Origin: UMGS2069 sp900557585
GTDB taxonomy: Bacteria > Bacillota > Clostridia > Christensenellales > UBA1242
NCBI GenBank assembly: GCA_902476355.1
Contig: CABSCS010000003.1
Span: forward strand, 38,376-102,375
Direction: 5' to 3'
Length of the DNA stretch: 64,000 nucleotides
Of the stretch, positions 22,862-30,425 are shown piece after piece; position 1 is the first letter of the stretch; each line of letters starts with the position of its first letter. The translations under genes and the position numbers were made by a program. The notes under the pieces were generated by a model, which had not been told where the DNA came from, did not search any database, and saw only the letters and a program-made list of their open reading frames with translations.

Positions 22862-23422
22862 CTATTTCTTCTTTTTCTTTCTTGATGAAAGAAAATCTTC
22901 ACCATCATCGTCGTCATCTTTGTTGTCGTCATCGTCGTCATCGTCAATGTCAACATCGTCAATGTTTCCAATGTCTTCGAAATCGTCGTCATCAACAGAT
23001 GGGCCATGATATTCGTCATCTTCTTCCTCTTCTTCGTCGTCGTCATCATCATCACTGAAATCTTCCATGTCGTCAAGATCAGTAAATCCGTCTGGGGTGT
23101 CAAGAGGTTCGTCTTCAAGAGGTTCGTCACTATTAAGCGCTTCTTGCTCAGGAGAAGGCTCATCCCAATCATCAAGAGGTTTGTCGTCATCATCTGGTTC
23201 AGAGTCATCAACAACATCATCAATTGAAGAACGCTTTTTAGCGCACTCATCACACATTACTTGGTCAACGGTGATAAGATTTTTTCCGCAGATAGAGCAA
23301 AGTTCCAAATCATCATCTTCTGCTGGTGCAAGTTTAAGTTCTGCCTTGCAAATTGGGCAAAGGTCTTCATCTTGCAAAATATAGTTAAGTTCACATCTAG
23401 GGCATTTTTTATATTTTCCCAC
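22862..23422 (-). CDS. Zinc-ribbon protein with extremely acidic C-terminal region
   Basis: The 186-aa protein begins with two zinc-ribbon-like Cys sets (CPRC...CPIC, then CSIC...CDEC) in the first 65 residues. About 110 residues follow that are dominated by Asp and Glu, with runs of 6-7 Asp, and it ends KKKKK. The start is a GTG at 23422: AAGGAG lies 8 nt before it, while the ATG at 23428 is only 2 nt from that site. No family recognised. Possibly a nucleic-acid or RNA-polymerase-associated factor whose tail mimics DNA; that is inference only. Confidence 0.7.
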   Translation of the reverse strand: MGKYKKCPRCELNYILQDEDLCPICKAELKLAPAEDDDLELCSICGKNLITVDQVMCDECAKKRSSIDDVVDDSEPDDDDKPLDDWDEPSPEQEALNSDEPLEDEPLDTPDGFTDLDDMEDFSDDDDDDEEEEEDDEYHGPSVDDDDFEDIGNIDDVDIDDDDDDDNKDDDDDGEDFLSSRKKKKK

Positions 23423-23456
23423 AAGCATATCTCCTTATGTGTCTTATTTCTCATAT

Positions 23457-23484
23457 ATTATAGCGATAGTTTATGATTTGTAAA
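23457..23484 (-). promoter_or_regulatory. Promoter of the acidic zinc-ribbon gene
   Basis: Minus strand TTTACA (23479-23484), 16-nt spacer, TATAAT (23457-23462). Confidence 0.65.
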
Positions 23485-23587
23485 CAGATTTTATAAACTT
23501 TTTGCAAAAATTTTCCACAATAATAATTTGATATATTTTCTTGCATAATATCACAATGATTTATGTAAATATTATTTTATGTTATTA

Positions 23588-23622
23588 TAAAAAAAGAAGC
23601 CACCAAAAGGGTGGCCAATAAT
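23588..23622 (-). terminator. Orphan terminator in the non-coding stretch
   Basis: Stem GCCACC / GGTGGC with loop about AAAAG and a T run on the minus strand. No gene ends here; it would terminate transcripts that pass the spo0A terminator or a non-coding transcript from 23.6-24.0 kb. Confidence 0.6.
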
Positions 23623-23636
23623 GCAAACTTATTTTG

Positions 23637-23716
23637 CTATCATGCATGCAAAGCATGCTATCATGTGAGCGAAGCGAACTATCATGCAAAACTTATGTTT
23701 TTGCTATCATGCGAAG
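23637..23716. repeat. CTATCATG-type tandem repeat cluster, second copy
   Basis: CTATCATG at 23637, 23658, 23679 and 23704 (spacing 21, 21 and 25 nt). The intervals hold different short inverted repeats, for example GCATGC-AAA-GCATGC. Same family as 3400-3502. Confidence 0.6.
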
Positions 23717-23745
23717 CCAGACCGGTTCGCAGAGAGCCGAAACAT
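23716..23745 (+). repeat. Copy 1 of the GGTTCGNAGAGAG hairpin motif
   Basis: Contains CGGTTCGCAGAGAGCCG followed by AAACATC. Related to the copies at 41550-41574 and 41837-41861. Confidence 0.45.
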
Positions 23746-23750
23746 CCTCA

Positions 23751-23806
23751 TTTAATTGAAGGTTAATTTTACACCTTGTGCTAGGCACATAAAAAAATCC
23801 AGGCAC
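23751..23806 (+). repeat. spo0A-tail repeat, copy A
   Basis: A 56-bp sequence starting TTTAATTGAAGGTTAATTTT and ending AAAAAAATCCAGGCAC. It matches copy B (23927-23982) at 54 of 56 positions, and its first 30 bp match the last spo0A codons and stop in inverted orientation (24031-24060). Confidence 0.8.
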
Positions 23807-23926
23807 ATTCAGGTGACGACACCTCATTATCTTTACGTGATAGAGGGTTAAGTTTGCGTTTTCTGTGTTAGTATTTGAAAATTTTCACGCACGAGTTGTT
23901 CAGGGTACGGCAACCCCACATTTCAA

Positions 23927-23982
23927 TTTAATTGAATGTTAATTTTGCACCTTGTGCTAGGCACATAAAAAAATCCAGGCAC
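23927..23982 (+). repeat. spo0A-tail repeat, copy B, pairs with the spo0A end
   Basis: Same 56-bp repeat. With 24031-24060 it forms a long inverted repeat (about 30 bp, two mismatches) across the end of spo0A. An inner inverted pair around TCCAGRCA (near 23963-23981 with 24004-24022) lies inside the loop. Confidence 0.8.
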
Positions 23983-24045
23983 GAGTTTATATATAATAAA
24001 TGACTGTCTGGACTTTTTTATAGTAACAACGCACAAGGTGTAAAA
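23957..24045 (-). terminator. spo0A terminator inside a nested palindrome
   Basis: After the spo0A stop, minus strand AAAAAAGTCCAGACA pairs with TGCCTGGATTTTTTT across a loop of about 25 nt, giving a stem with a T tail. The larger inverted repeat (copy B with the spo0A end) encloses it. Confidence 0.65.
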
Positions 24046-24837
24046 TTAACCTTCAATTAGCATTTTGTCGGCTACCAGGGCTATGAACTCTCCATTTGTT
24101 GGCTTTTCGTTATTAGAGTATACCTTTATTCCGAAAACTGAATTGATATTCTCAATTTTTCCACGATTCCATGCAACTTCAATTGCGTGGCGAATTGCAC
24201 GCTCTACTTTGCTTGCAGATGTTGAAAAACGCTCGGCAATTGATGGATAAAGTTGCTTTGTGATTGAGTTTATCACTTCTGGATTGTCGATTGCCATTTT
24301 GATTGCTTCACGAAGAAAATAGTAGCCTTTGATGTGCGCAGGAATGCCAACAGTGATGAAAATGTTTGTGATTTTTTCTTCAAGTTGTTTATTTCTTGCT
24401 GTGTCAACAGAGCTGACTTCAACTTCTTTTGGTTTAATGTTTGAAATTTCTTTGCTTTGAGAATTTGTTTCGAACAAATCTTTCACACGTTTTAAAACAA
24501 GTTCAGGAGAAACTGGTTTTATCATGTAATATTCAACACCAAAGTTCATTGCCTTTTGCACAAAGGTTTCGCTTGAAAGCGCACTTGTAACAATAAATTT
24601 GCACTTTGCATCATTGTTCTTTGCTTCTTCAATTACAGAAAAGCCGTCAATGCCTGAAAGCAAAACGTCCAAAACAACAACATCTGGTTTGTTTTGAAGA
24701 ATGTTGTTTAATGCTTCTTCCCCATTGTTTGCAATAAAGACAATTGAGACATTCTCGTCCTCCTCAAATAAATTTTTTACAGATTTTAAAAGTTCTTTAT
24801 TTTCGTCTGCAACCAAAACACTAAATTGATTTTTCAT
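24046..24837 (-). CDS. spo0A: Sporulation master regulator Spo0A
   Basis: Spo0A is the response regulator that commits the cell to sporulation when phosphorylated. The 263-aa protein has an N-terminal receiver domain (FSVLVADENKELL, phosphorylated Asp in VVVLDVLLSGIDGF, Thr/Lys switch in IVTSALS and MIKPVSP). A linker follows, then the DNA-binding domain with the recognition helix STSASKVERAIRHAIEVAWNRGKIE and the end KPTNGEFIALVADKML. ATG 24837 has AGAGGT upstream. The last codons are part of a repeat family found downstream. Confidence 0.96.
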   Translation of the reverse strand: MKNQFSVLVADENKELLKSVKNLFEEDENVSIVFIANNGEEALNNILQNKPDVVVLDVLLSGIDGFSVIEEAKNNDAKCKFIVTSALSSETFVQKAMNFGVEYYMIKPVSPELVLKRVKDLFETNSQSKEISNIKPKEVEVSSVDTARNKQLEEKITNIFITVGIPAHIKGYYFLREAIKMAIDNPEVINSITKQLYPSIAERFSTSASKVERAIRHAIEVAWNRGKIENINSVFGIKVYSNNEKPTNGEFIALVADKMLIEG

Positions 24838-24886
24838 TTCTACCTCTTTTATATGAATATTTTTTTCTTTGTTCACGAACACAGAT

Positions 24887-24914
24887 ATATTATCACATAA
24901 AACTGCACAATCAA
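24887..24914 (-). promoter_or_regulatory. spo0A promoter
   Basis: Minus strand TTGATT (24909-24914), 16-nt spacer, TAATAT (24887-24892). GTTC-AC-GAAC lies near the expected start point. Confidence 0.55.
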
Positions 24915-24963
24915 ACAAAAGCACAGGGCAGTTGGTGCCGAGTTTTGGTGCATAATGGTCGAA

Positions 24964-24972
24964 TTTGTCAAA
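24964..24972 (+). promoter_or_regulatory. 0A-box candidate upstream of spo0A
   Basis: TTTGTCAAA equals the 0A-box consensus TTTGTCRAA and lies about 80-90 bp upstream of the predicted spo0A start point, fitting autoregulation as in Bacillus. The 9-mer is AT-rich and may occur by chance. Confidence 0.4.
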
Positions 24973-25054
24973 ATTTATAAAATTTCATTTGAAAATTGAA
25001 AAAATTTAAAGCAGATTAAAGAAAAATGAATAAAAACAGAAAATTTTAAAACAT

Positions 25055-25086
25055 GAAAAAAAGAAGCAAAAATCTGCTTCTTTTTC
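25055..25086 (-). terminator. Terminator after valS
   Basis: Stem AAGAAGCA / TGCTTCTT with loop AAAATC (plus reading) and T runs on both strands. Confidence 0.85.
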
Positions 25087-25094
25087 TTTTGATA

Positions 25095-27707
25095 TTATTT
25101 ATTTTTTGCAAGTTTTTCTTCAAGCGCCAAAAGTGCTTTTTTGTTTTGTTCAAGTTTGTTTTTCTCGGTTTCAACGAGTGCTTGTGGAGCCTTTTCAACA
25201 AATCTTGGGTTTGAAAGCATTTTTTCGCTTCTTTCAACTTCGAACTTCACTTTTGCAATTTGTTCTTCAAGTTCTTTCAAAAGTTCTGCTTTATCTTTCT
25301 TTTCATCAAGCAAAACGAACTCGCCAAGAGAAGTATAGATAACCTTTCCCTCTCCTTTTTCACTTGTCAAAACAACAGTTGCAAGTTTTTCGATTTCTTC
25401 TTTTTCTGCACCAAGCAAAGCAATGTTTGCAAAATATACTTCGCTTTTCACATTTGAAGCAATCTTTGCATCGGTTTTTGCATTTCTGATAAGTTTGATT
25501 GCTTCGATGATTTTTTCTTGGTTTTCGAAATCTGCTTTATATGCAGTTACAGCAAATGCTTTTGGGAAAGATGACATCATGATGCTTTCGGTTTCTTTCT
25601 TATAAAAGTCCATGTGCTGATAGATATATTCTGTCACATATGGAATGAATGGATGCAAAAGTTTCAAAATGTTTTCAAAAACAAAGTTCAAAACGCTAAC
25701 GGTGTTTTGTTTGTCTTCTCCGCCACGATAGATTGATGGCTTTGAAAGTTCAACATACCAGTCGCAGAAATCGTTCCATGCAAAGTTATAAACGTTTGTA
25801 AGCGCCAAACCAACATCAAATTTTTCAATGTTTGCGGTTACGGTTTTGATAAGCGAAGAAAGTTTTGTCAAAATCCATTTGTCTTTCTTTTCAAGAGTTG
25901 TGTGCTTAATGTCTTTCAATTCAGTTCCTTCGGTGTGAAGAGAAACAAACTTGCTTGCGTTCCAGATTTTGTTGATGAACGCACGAGCATTGTCAACCTT
26001 TGTCATAGAAAAACGGCTGTCAATTCCCATTGCCATGTCTTTGATAAGGGCAATACGAAGGGCATCAGCACCATATTTGTGAGAAACTTCAAGTGGATCA
26101 ATTCCGTTCCCAAGGCTTTTGCTCATTTTTCTGCCCTGCTCATCACGAACAAGACCGTGGATAAGGCAGTTTTTGAATGGAGTTGCACCTGCGCATTCAA
26201 AGCCCATATAAACCATTTTTGTTGCCCATTGGGTTAAAATGTCATAGGCTGTTACAAGCACAGTTGTTGGATAGAAATATTCAAGTTCGGGTGTTTTTTC
26301 TGGCCAGCCAAGAGTTGAAAATGGCCAAAGCGCAGAAGAAAACCATGTGTCAAGAACGTCGCTGTCTTGGGTGAAATGAGTGTGTCCGCACTTTTCACAT
26401 TTTGTTGGCATTTGTTTTGATGCAACAACATTTTTGCAATTGTCACAATAGTAAATTGGAATTCTGTGACCTGTCCAAATTTGACGCGAAATGCACCAGT
26501 CTTGAATGTTTTCAAGCCAGTGGAAATAGGTCTTTTCAAAGCGTTTTGGATGAATTTTGAGAACACCATCTTTAACAACCTTAATCGCAGGTTTAACAAG
26601 TTCTCTCATTTTTACAAACCATTGTTCTGTGAGCATTGGTTCAATTGGAGTTTTGCAACGTTCGCAAAGACCAACATTGTGAGTGTAATCCTCAACCTTT
26701 TCCAAAAGTCCAAGATTTTGAAGGTCGGCTTCAACTTGTTTTCTTGCTTCTGCAATTGGAAGACCAGCATATTTGCCAGCCTTTTCATTGAGTTTTCCTT
26801 CTTTGTCGATAACTTGAATGAAATCAAGATTATGACGTTTTCCAACCTCATAGTCATTAGGGTCGTGCGCAGGGGTGATTTTTACCATTCCTGTTCCAAA
26901 ACCAGTTTCAACATAGTCGTCTGCAATAATTGGAATTTGACGATCTGTAAGTGGCAAACAAAGCATTTTGCCAACGATTTTTTTATAGCGTTTGTCTTTT
27001 GGGTTCACAGCAACGGCGGTGTCTCCAAACAAAGTTTCAGGGCGTGTTGTTGCAACAACAATATAGCCCGAGCCGTCTGCAAATGGATAGCGAATGTGCC
27101 ACATGTGACCAGGCATGTCTTTATAAACAACCTCGTCATCTGAAACAACCGATTTGCAACTTGTGCACCAGTGTGTTTGGCGAGTTCCGCGATAGATATA
27201 TCCTTTGTTATAAAGGCGAATGAAGGCTTCAAGAACCGCAGATGTGCTCTTTTCATCCATTGTGAAACGATAGCGTTCCCAGTCTGCAGAAAAGCCCATT
27301 TCTTTGAATTGAGTCATGATTCTGTCGCCATAGGTGCCATACCAAGCCCAAGCCTCTTTATCAAAGGCTACACGACCAATCATCTCTTTGGTTTTGCCCT
27401 CATTTTTAAGTTTTTCAACAATTTTATGTTCGGTTGCAATTGCAGCGTGGTCGGCTCCCGGAACCCAAAGAGCACTGTAACCCTGCATGCGTTTTGTTCG
27501 AATTAAAATATCTTGATAGGTGTTGTCAAGAGCGTGACCGATGTGTGCCTGACTTGTAACATTTGGTGGAGGCATAATGATGCAGAATGGTTTTTTATTT
27601 TTGTCTACTGTGGCATGAAAATAGTGTTTTTCTTCCCATGTTTTATAAATATCTTTCTCAAAACTTTGTGGCTCATAAGTTTTTTCGTCTTTCATTGAGT
27701 TATTCAT
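25095..27707 (-). CDS. valS: Valine--tRNA ligase
   Basis: Class I synthetase that charges tRNA-Val. The 870-aa protein has the HIGH motif in PPPNVTSQAHIGHALDNT (about residues 48-65), the editing CP1 domain, a zinc-binding region (CDNCKNVVASKQMPTKCEKCGH), the KMSKS motif GRKMSKSLGNG near 530, the anticodon domain, and the C-terminal coiled-coil arm (EEQIAKVKFEVERSEKML). AGGAG lies 6 nt before ATG 27707. Two small membrane-protein genes upstream are close enough to be co-transcribed. Confidence 0.97.
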   Translation of the reverse strand: MNNSMKDEKTYEPQSFEKDIYKTWEEKHYFHATVDKNKKPFCIIMPPPNVTSQAHIGHALDNTYQDILIRTKRMQGYSALWVPGADHAAIATEHKIVEKLKNEGKTKEMIGRVAFDKEAWAWYGTYGDRIMTQFKEMGFSADWERYRFTMDEKSTSAVLEAFIRLYNKGYIYRGTRQTHWCTSCKSVVSDDEVVYKDMPGHMWHIRYPFADGSGYIVVATTRPETLFGDTAVAVNPKDKRYKKIVGKMLCLPLTDRQIPIIADDYVETGFGTGMVKITPAHDPNDYEVGKRHNLDFIQVIDKEGKLNEKAGKYAGLPIAEARKQVEADLQNLGLLEKVEDYTHNVGLCERCKTPIEPMLTEQWFVKMRELVKPAIKVVKDGVLKIHPKRFEKTYFHWLENIQDWCISRQIWTGHRIPIYYCDNCKNVVASKQMPTKCEKCGHTHFTQDSDVLDTWFSSALWPFSTLGWPEKTPELEYFYPTTVLVTAYDILTQWATKMVYMGFECAGATPFKNCLIHGLVRDEQGRKMSKSLGNGIDPLEVSHKYGADALRIALIKDMAMGIDSRFSMTKVDNARAFINKIWNASKFVSLHTEGTELKDIKHTTLEKKDKWILTKLSSLIKTVTANIEKFDVGLALTNVYNFAWNDFCDWYVELSKPSIYRGGEDKQNTVSVLNFVFENILKLLHPFIPYVTEYIYQHMDFYKKETESIMMSSFPKAFAVTAYKADFENQEKIIEAIKLIRNAKTDAKIASNVKSEVYFANIALLGAEKEEIEKLATVVLTSEKGEGKVIYTSLGEFVLLDEKKDKAELLKELEEQIAKVKFEVERSEKMLSNPRFVEKAPQALVETEKNKLEQNKKALLALEEKLAKNK

Positions 27708-27716
27708 ATTTTTCTC

Positions 27717-27920
27717 CTAGATTTTGATAAGGCTTTGAAAAAGTGCAAGTGCAAATGCGCACAAGAACAAAACATAGCCAATGATTCGAAGTTGCAATTC
27801 TTTGCGGTTTTGCTTGTCTGGATTTTTTCCTGTGAAAAATTTTGAGCAGAAAACCAACACAAGCCCAGCAAGAAGGCAACAAAACATTAAAACAATTAAA
27901 ATGATTTTTAAAACTTTCAT
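27717..27920 (-). CDS. Small membrane protein, 67 aa
   Basis: Two predicted membrane helices (about residues 4-27 and 45-63) joined by a short basic loop (KFFTGKNPDKQNRKE). Family not recognised. GGGGGAG lies close upstream of ATG 27920, inside the 9-bp gap after the 27930 gene, so translation may be coupled. valS starts 9 bp after its stop. Confidence 0.65.
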   Translation of the reverse strand: MKVLKIILIVLMFCCLLAGLVLVFCSKFFTGKNPDKQNRKELQLRIIGYVLFLCAFALALFQSLIKI

Positions 27921-27929
27921 ACTCTCCCC

Positions 27930-28514
27930 CTATTCGACTCGCTCTTCTTGTTCAGATTTTATCTTGTCTGAAATTTCATCTGAAACAGCAACTTTTTCGT
28001 CAAGTTCATGACTGCATGCAAGCACAATTTTGATTGCAAGAACACCAATTGACAAAACAAGCGAAATCAAAGCAATTGAAACGTGAATGTTCATTTCAAA
28101 GAAAAATGGGAAAACACAAACCATGAACAAACAATTCAAAACAAGAACACCAATGTTGAGTTTGCTTTGTTGTTTGTTTCGGTTTTTGCTTAAAAGGTCA
28201 ACAATTAAACATGCAACATAAATTCCAAGGCTAACCGCCATGACAGGAACAAAAAGCCCATAATAGATAAACGAAACAAGTGCGCAAATGTTCACAAAGT
28301 CTGCAATGTAAATTGAAAAGCGATAAAGGCTTTTATAACTTGCGCCATATTTTCTTTCAAGAACAGCAAAAGCAAGCGACACTGCAAAAATTACAAAATA
28401 AACAGCACCCGAAATTTTTTGACCACCCCAAATGAGTGAAATGGCAAAAAACACCAAAAATGCGGTGTAGATGCTGAACATGATAATTGAAATTATATTT
28501 TTCTTTTCTTGCAT
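27930..28514 (-). CDS. Polytopic membrane protein, 194 aa
   Basis: At least five hydrophobic segments and an acidic cytoplasmic tail (HELDEKVAVSDEISDKIKSEQEERVE). Family not recognised. Start uncertain: ATG 28514 (MQEKKNIISIIMF) is preferred because TACAAT at about 28530 would give a short leader; ATG 28532 is also possible. It is the first gene of a possible unit with the 67-aa protein and valS. It is divergent from the ABC transporter. Confidence 0.6.
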   Translation of the reverse strand: MQEKKNIISIIMFSIYTAFLVFFAISLIWGGQKISGAVYFVIFAVSLAFAVLERKYGASYKSLYRFSIYIADFVNICALVSFIYYGLFVPVMAVSLGIYVACLIVDLLSKNRNKQQSKLNIGVLVLNCLFMVCVFPFFFEMNIHVSIALISLVLSIGVLAIKIVLACSHELDEKVAVSDEISDKIKSEQEERVE

Positions 28515-28625
28515 GATATTTTCCAAATACATTGTACACCAAATTTCAGTTCGAATAAAGTGTTTTATAAACAAAAATATATTTTTTTGCATATTTTAAA
28601 GTGTGAAAATTTAAGGAGGAAAAAA

Positions 28626-29627
28626 ATGAAACGAATTTTTACATATTTTATGTGTCTTGTCATGCTTGCAATTCCGTGTTCACTTTTTGTGGCGTGCAAG
28701 AAAGACAAGGACATAGTCAGACTCAATGAAGTAACGCACAGTGTTTTCTATGCCCCACTTTATCTTGCAATGAACCTCGGCTATATGGAAGACGAAAACA
28801 TTAAAATTGAACTTGAAAATGGTCAAGGAAGCGACAAGAGCATGGCATCACTGCTTTCAAACAACGCCGACATTGCTTTGCTTGGTGCTGAAACCGTAAT
28901 TTATCTTGAAGCGCAAGGAAGCACTTCTCATCCAATGATTTTTGGACAACTTACAAAACGCGACGGCTCTTTCCTTGTTTCAAAAACCAACGAGAAAGAC
29001 ACTTTCTCTTGGAAAACATCACTTCAAAACAAAAAGGTTATCGCGGGTCGCCGTGGAGGTCTTCCTGCAATGACATTTGAATGGGTTGTGAACAGCAACA
29101 ATCTCATCAATGGCGAAAATATCACCCTTGACCTTGACACATCTTTTGCAATGCAAGTTCCTGTTTTTGAAGCAGACAACACTGCACAATATTGCACAAT
29201 GTTCGAACCAACAGCAACCGAATTTGAAGAAGCCGGAAAAGGATATATTGTTGGCTCGGTTGGTGAATATTCTGGCGAAATTCCATTCACATGCTTCATG
29301 GCTCGACCATCATACATTTCAAAAAACAGCGAAAAAATTGAAGGATTCCTTCGTGCAATTCGCAAAGCATATGTTTTCATCATGACACATGAAGACCTTG
29401 AAGTTGCAAATGCACTTTTGCCATCGTTCAGCGGTTCAACTGCTGAGTCGCTTGCAAAAGCAATCAAATCATACAAACAAATCGACGCATGGTGCGCAAC
29501 CCCAACAATGACTGAAAGTTCATATAATCGCTTGATAGCGGTTTTGAAAAACGCAGGCGAACTTGAAAAAAATAAAAACGTAAGTTTTGGTTCGGTTGTC
29601 GACAACCAATATGCGCTCAAAGCATAA
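28626..29627 (+). CDS. ABC transporter substrate-binding lipoprotein (NMT1/THI5-like)
   Basis: A 333-aa lipoprotein that captures the substrate for the importer encoded next. Signal peptide with lipobox LFVAC (Cys at residue 24). The mature part has the SsuA/THI5 pattern: FYAPLYLAMNLGYMEDENIKIELENGQG, DIALLGAETVIYLEAQG and later PFTCFMARPSYISKNSEKIEGFLRAIRKA. The family imports nitrate, sulfonates, thiamine precursors or similar small molecules; no riboswitch or biosynthetic neighbour shows which. AAGGAGG precedes ATG 28626; the longer frame to 28509 overlaps the divergent gene. Confidence 0.85.
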   Translation: MKRIFTYFMCLVMLAIPCSLFVACKKDKDIVRLNEVTHSVFYAPLYLAMNLGYMEDENIKIELENGQGSDKSMASLLSNNADIALLGAETVIYLEAQGSTSHPMIFGQLTKRDGSFLVSKTNEKDTFSWKTSLQNKKVIAGRRGGLPAMTFEWVVNSNNLINGENITLDLDTSFAMQVPVFEADNTAQYCTMFEPTATEFEEAGKGYIVGSVGEYSGEIPFTCFMARPSYISKNSEKIEGFLRAIRKAYVFIMTHEDLEVANALLPSFSGSTAESLAKAIKSYKQIDAWCATPTMTESSYNRLIAVLKNAGELEKNKNVSFGSVVDNQYALKA

Positions 29628-29663
29628 ACTAAAATGTAGCGAATGCTACACAAGGAGAAACAA

Positions 29664-30425
29664 ATGGAGAAGTTACTATCACTAAACAACATAGAATTGA
29701 TATATCATTCTCCACAAAGTGAAACACAAGCACTAAAAAATCTTAGTTTTTCGGTAAACAGTGGCGAATTTGTAAGCATTGTCGGCCCAAGCGGATGCGG
29801 AAAAACCACAATCTTATCACTGATTGCCGGAACAATTAAACCAACAAGTGGAGAAATTTTAATTTCAGAAAAAAAAGTGGAAAAACCAACCGGAAAAGCA
29901 GGATATATGTTTCAGCAAGACAACCTTTTTGAATGGCTGACAATTTGGAAAAATGTTATTCTTGGCTTGACTTTCAAAAAAAGAAAGACCAAAGAAAATC
30001 TTGCCTATTCTAAAAGTCTTATTGAAAAATATGGGCTTGCAGGCTTTGAAAAGCATTTTCCAAGTGAACTTTCTGGCGGAATGAGACAAAGAGTTGCACT
30101 TATTCGAACACTCAGCCTTCGCCCAGAAATTTTGCTTCTTGATGAGCCATTCTCTGCCCTTGACTATCAAACAAGGCTGTCGGTTCAAGATGATGTGAAA
30201 GCAATCATAAAAAATGAAAACAAAACTGCAATTTTGGTTACTCACGACATTTCCGAAGCAATTGCAATGACCGACAAAGTCATTGTTCTAACAAAGCGCC
30301 CAGCATGTGTGAAAGACATTATCACGCTTGATTTTGACAAAAACCTTACGCCTTTCGAACGCAGAAAAGACAAACTTTTCAACACCTATTTCAACAAGGT
30401 TTGGAGCACTTTAAATGAAGAATAA
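29664..30425 (+). CDS. ABC transporter ATP-binding protein (SsuB-like)
   Basis: Nucleotide-binding subunit of the importer. In 253 aa it has Walker A GPSGCGKTT (about residues 41-49), the Q-loop MFQQDN, signature LSGGMRQRVAL, Walker B ILLLDEPFSALD and the H-loop VTHDISEA. The sequence belongs to the SsuB/TauB group of ATPases. ATG 29664 has AAGGAG; its 3' end overlaps the permease gene by 11 nt. Confidence 0.92.
   Translation: MEKLLSLNNIELIYHSPQSETQALKNLSFSVNSGEFVSIVGPSGCGKTTILSLIAGTIKPTSGEILISEKKVEKPTGKAGYMFQQDNLFEWLTIWKNVILGLTFKKRKTKENLAYSKSLIEKYGLAGFEKHFPSELSGGMRQRVALIRTLSLRPEILLLDEPFSALDYQTRLSVQDDVKAIIKNENKTAILVTHDISEAIAMTDKVIVLTKRPACVKDIITLDFDKNLTPFERRKDKLFNTYFNKVWSTLNEE

Noticed and set aside
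22852..23258. Opposite-strand and alternative-frame open frames rich in Ser, His, Arg or Met/Thr
   Set aside because: They are the complement or shifted frames of the Asp/Glu codon runs in the acidic zinc-ribbon gene.
23716..23745. T-box or tRNA fragment (GGTTCG resembles a T loop)
   Set aside because: No tRNA fold could be made and no aminoacyl or amino-acid gene follows; treated as part of a separate hairpin repeat.
24838..24924. Longer Spo0A N-terminus from 24924
   Set aside because: It would include the promoter and lacks a binding site; the receiver domain begins right after ATG 24837.
28533..28625. TPP riboswitch before the THI5-like importer
   Set aside because: The leader is too short and lacks the conserved CTGAGA element.
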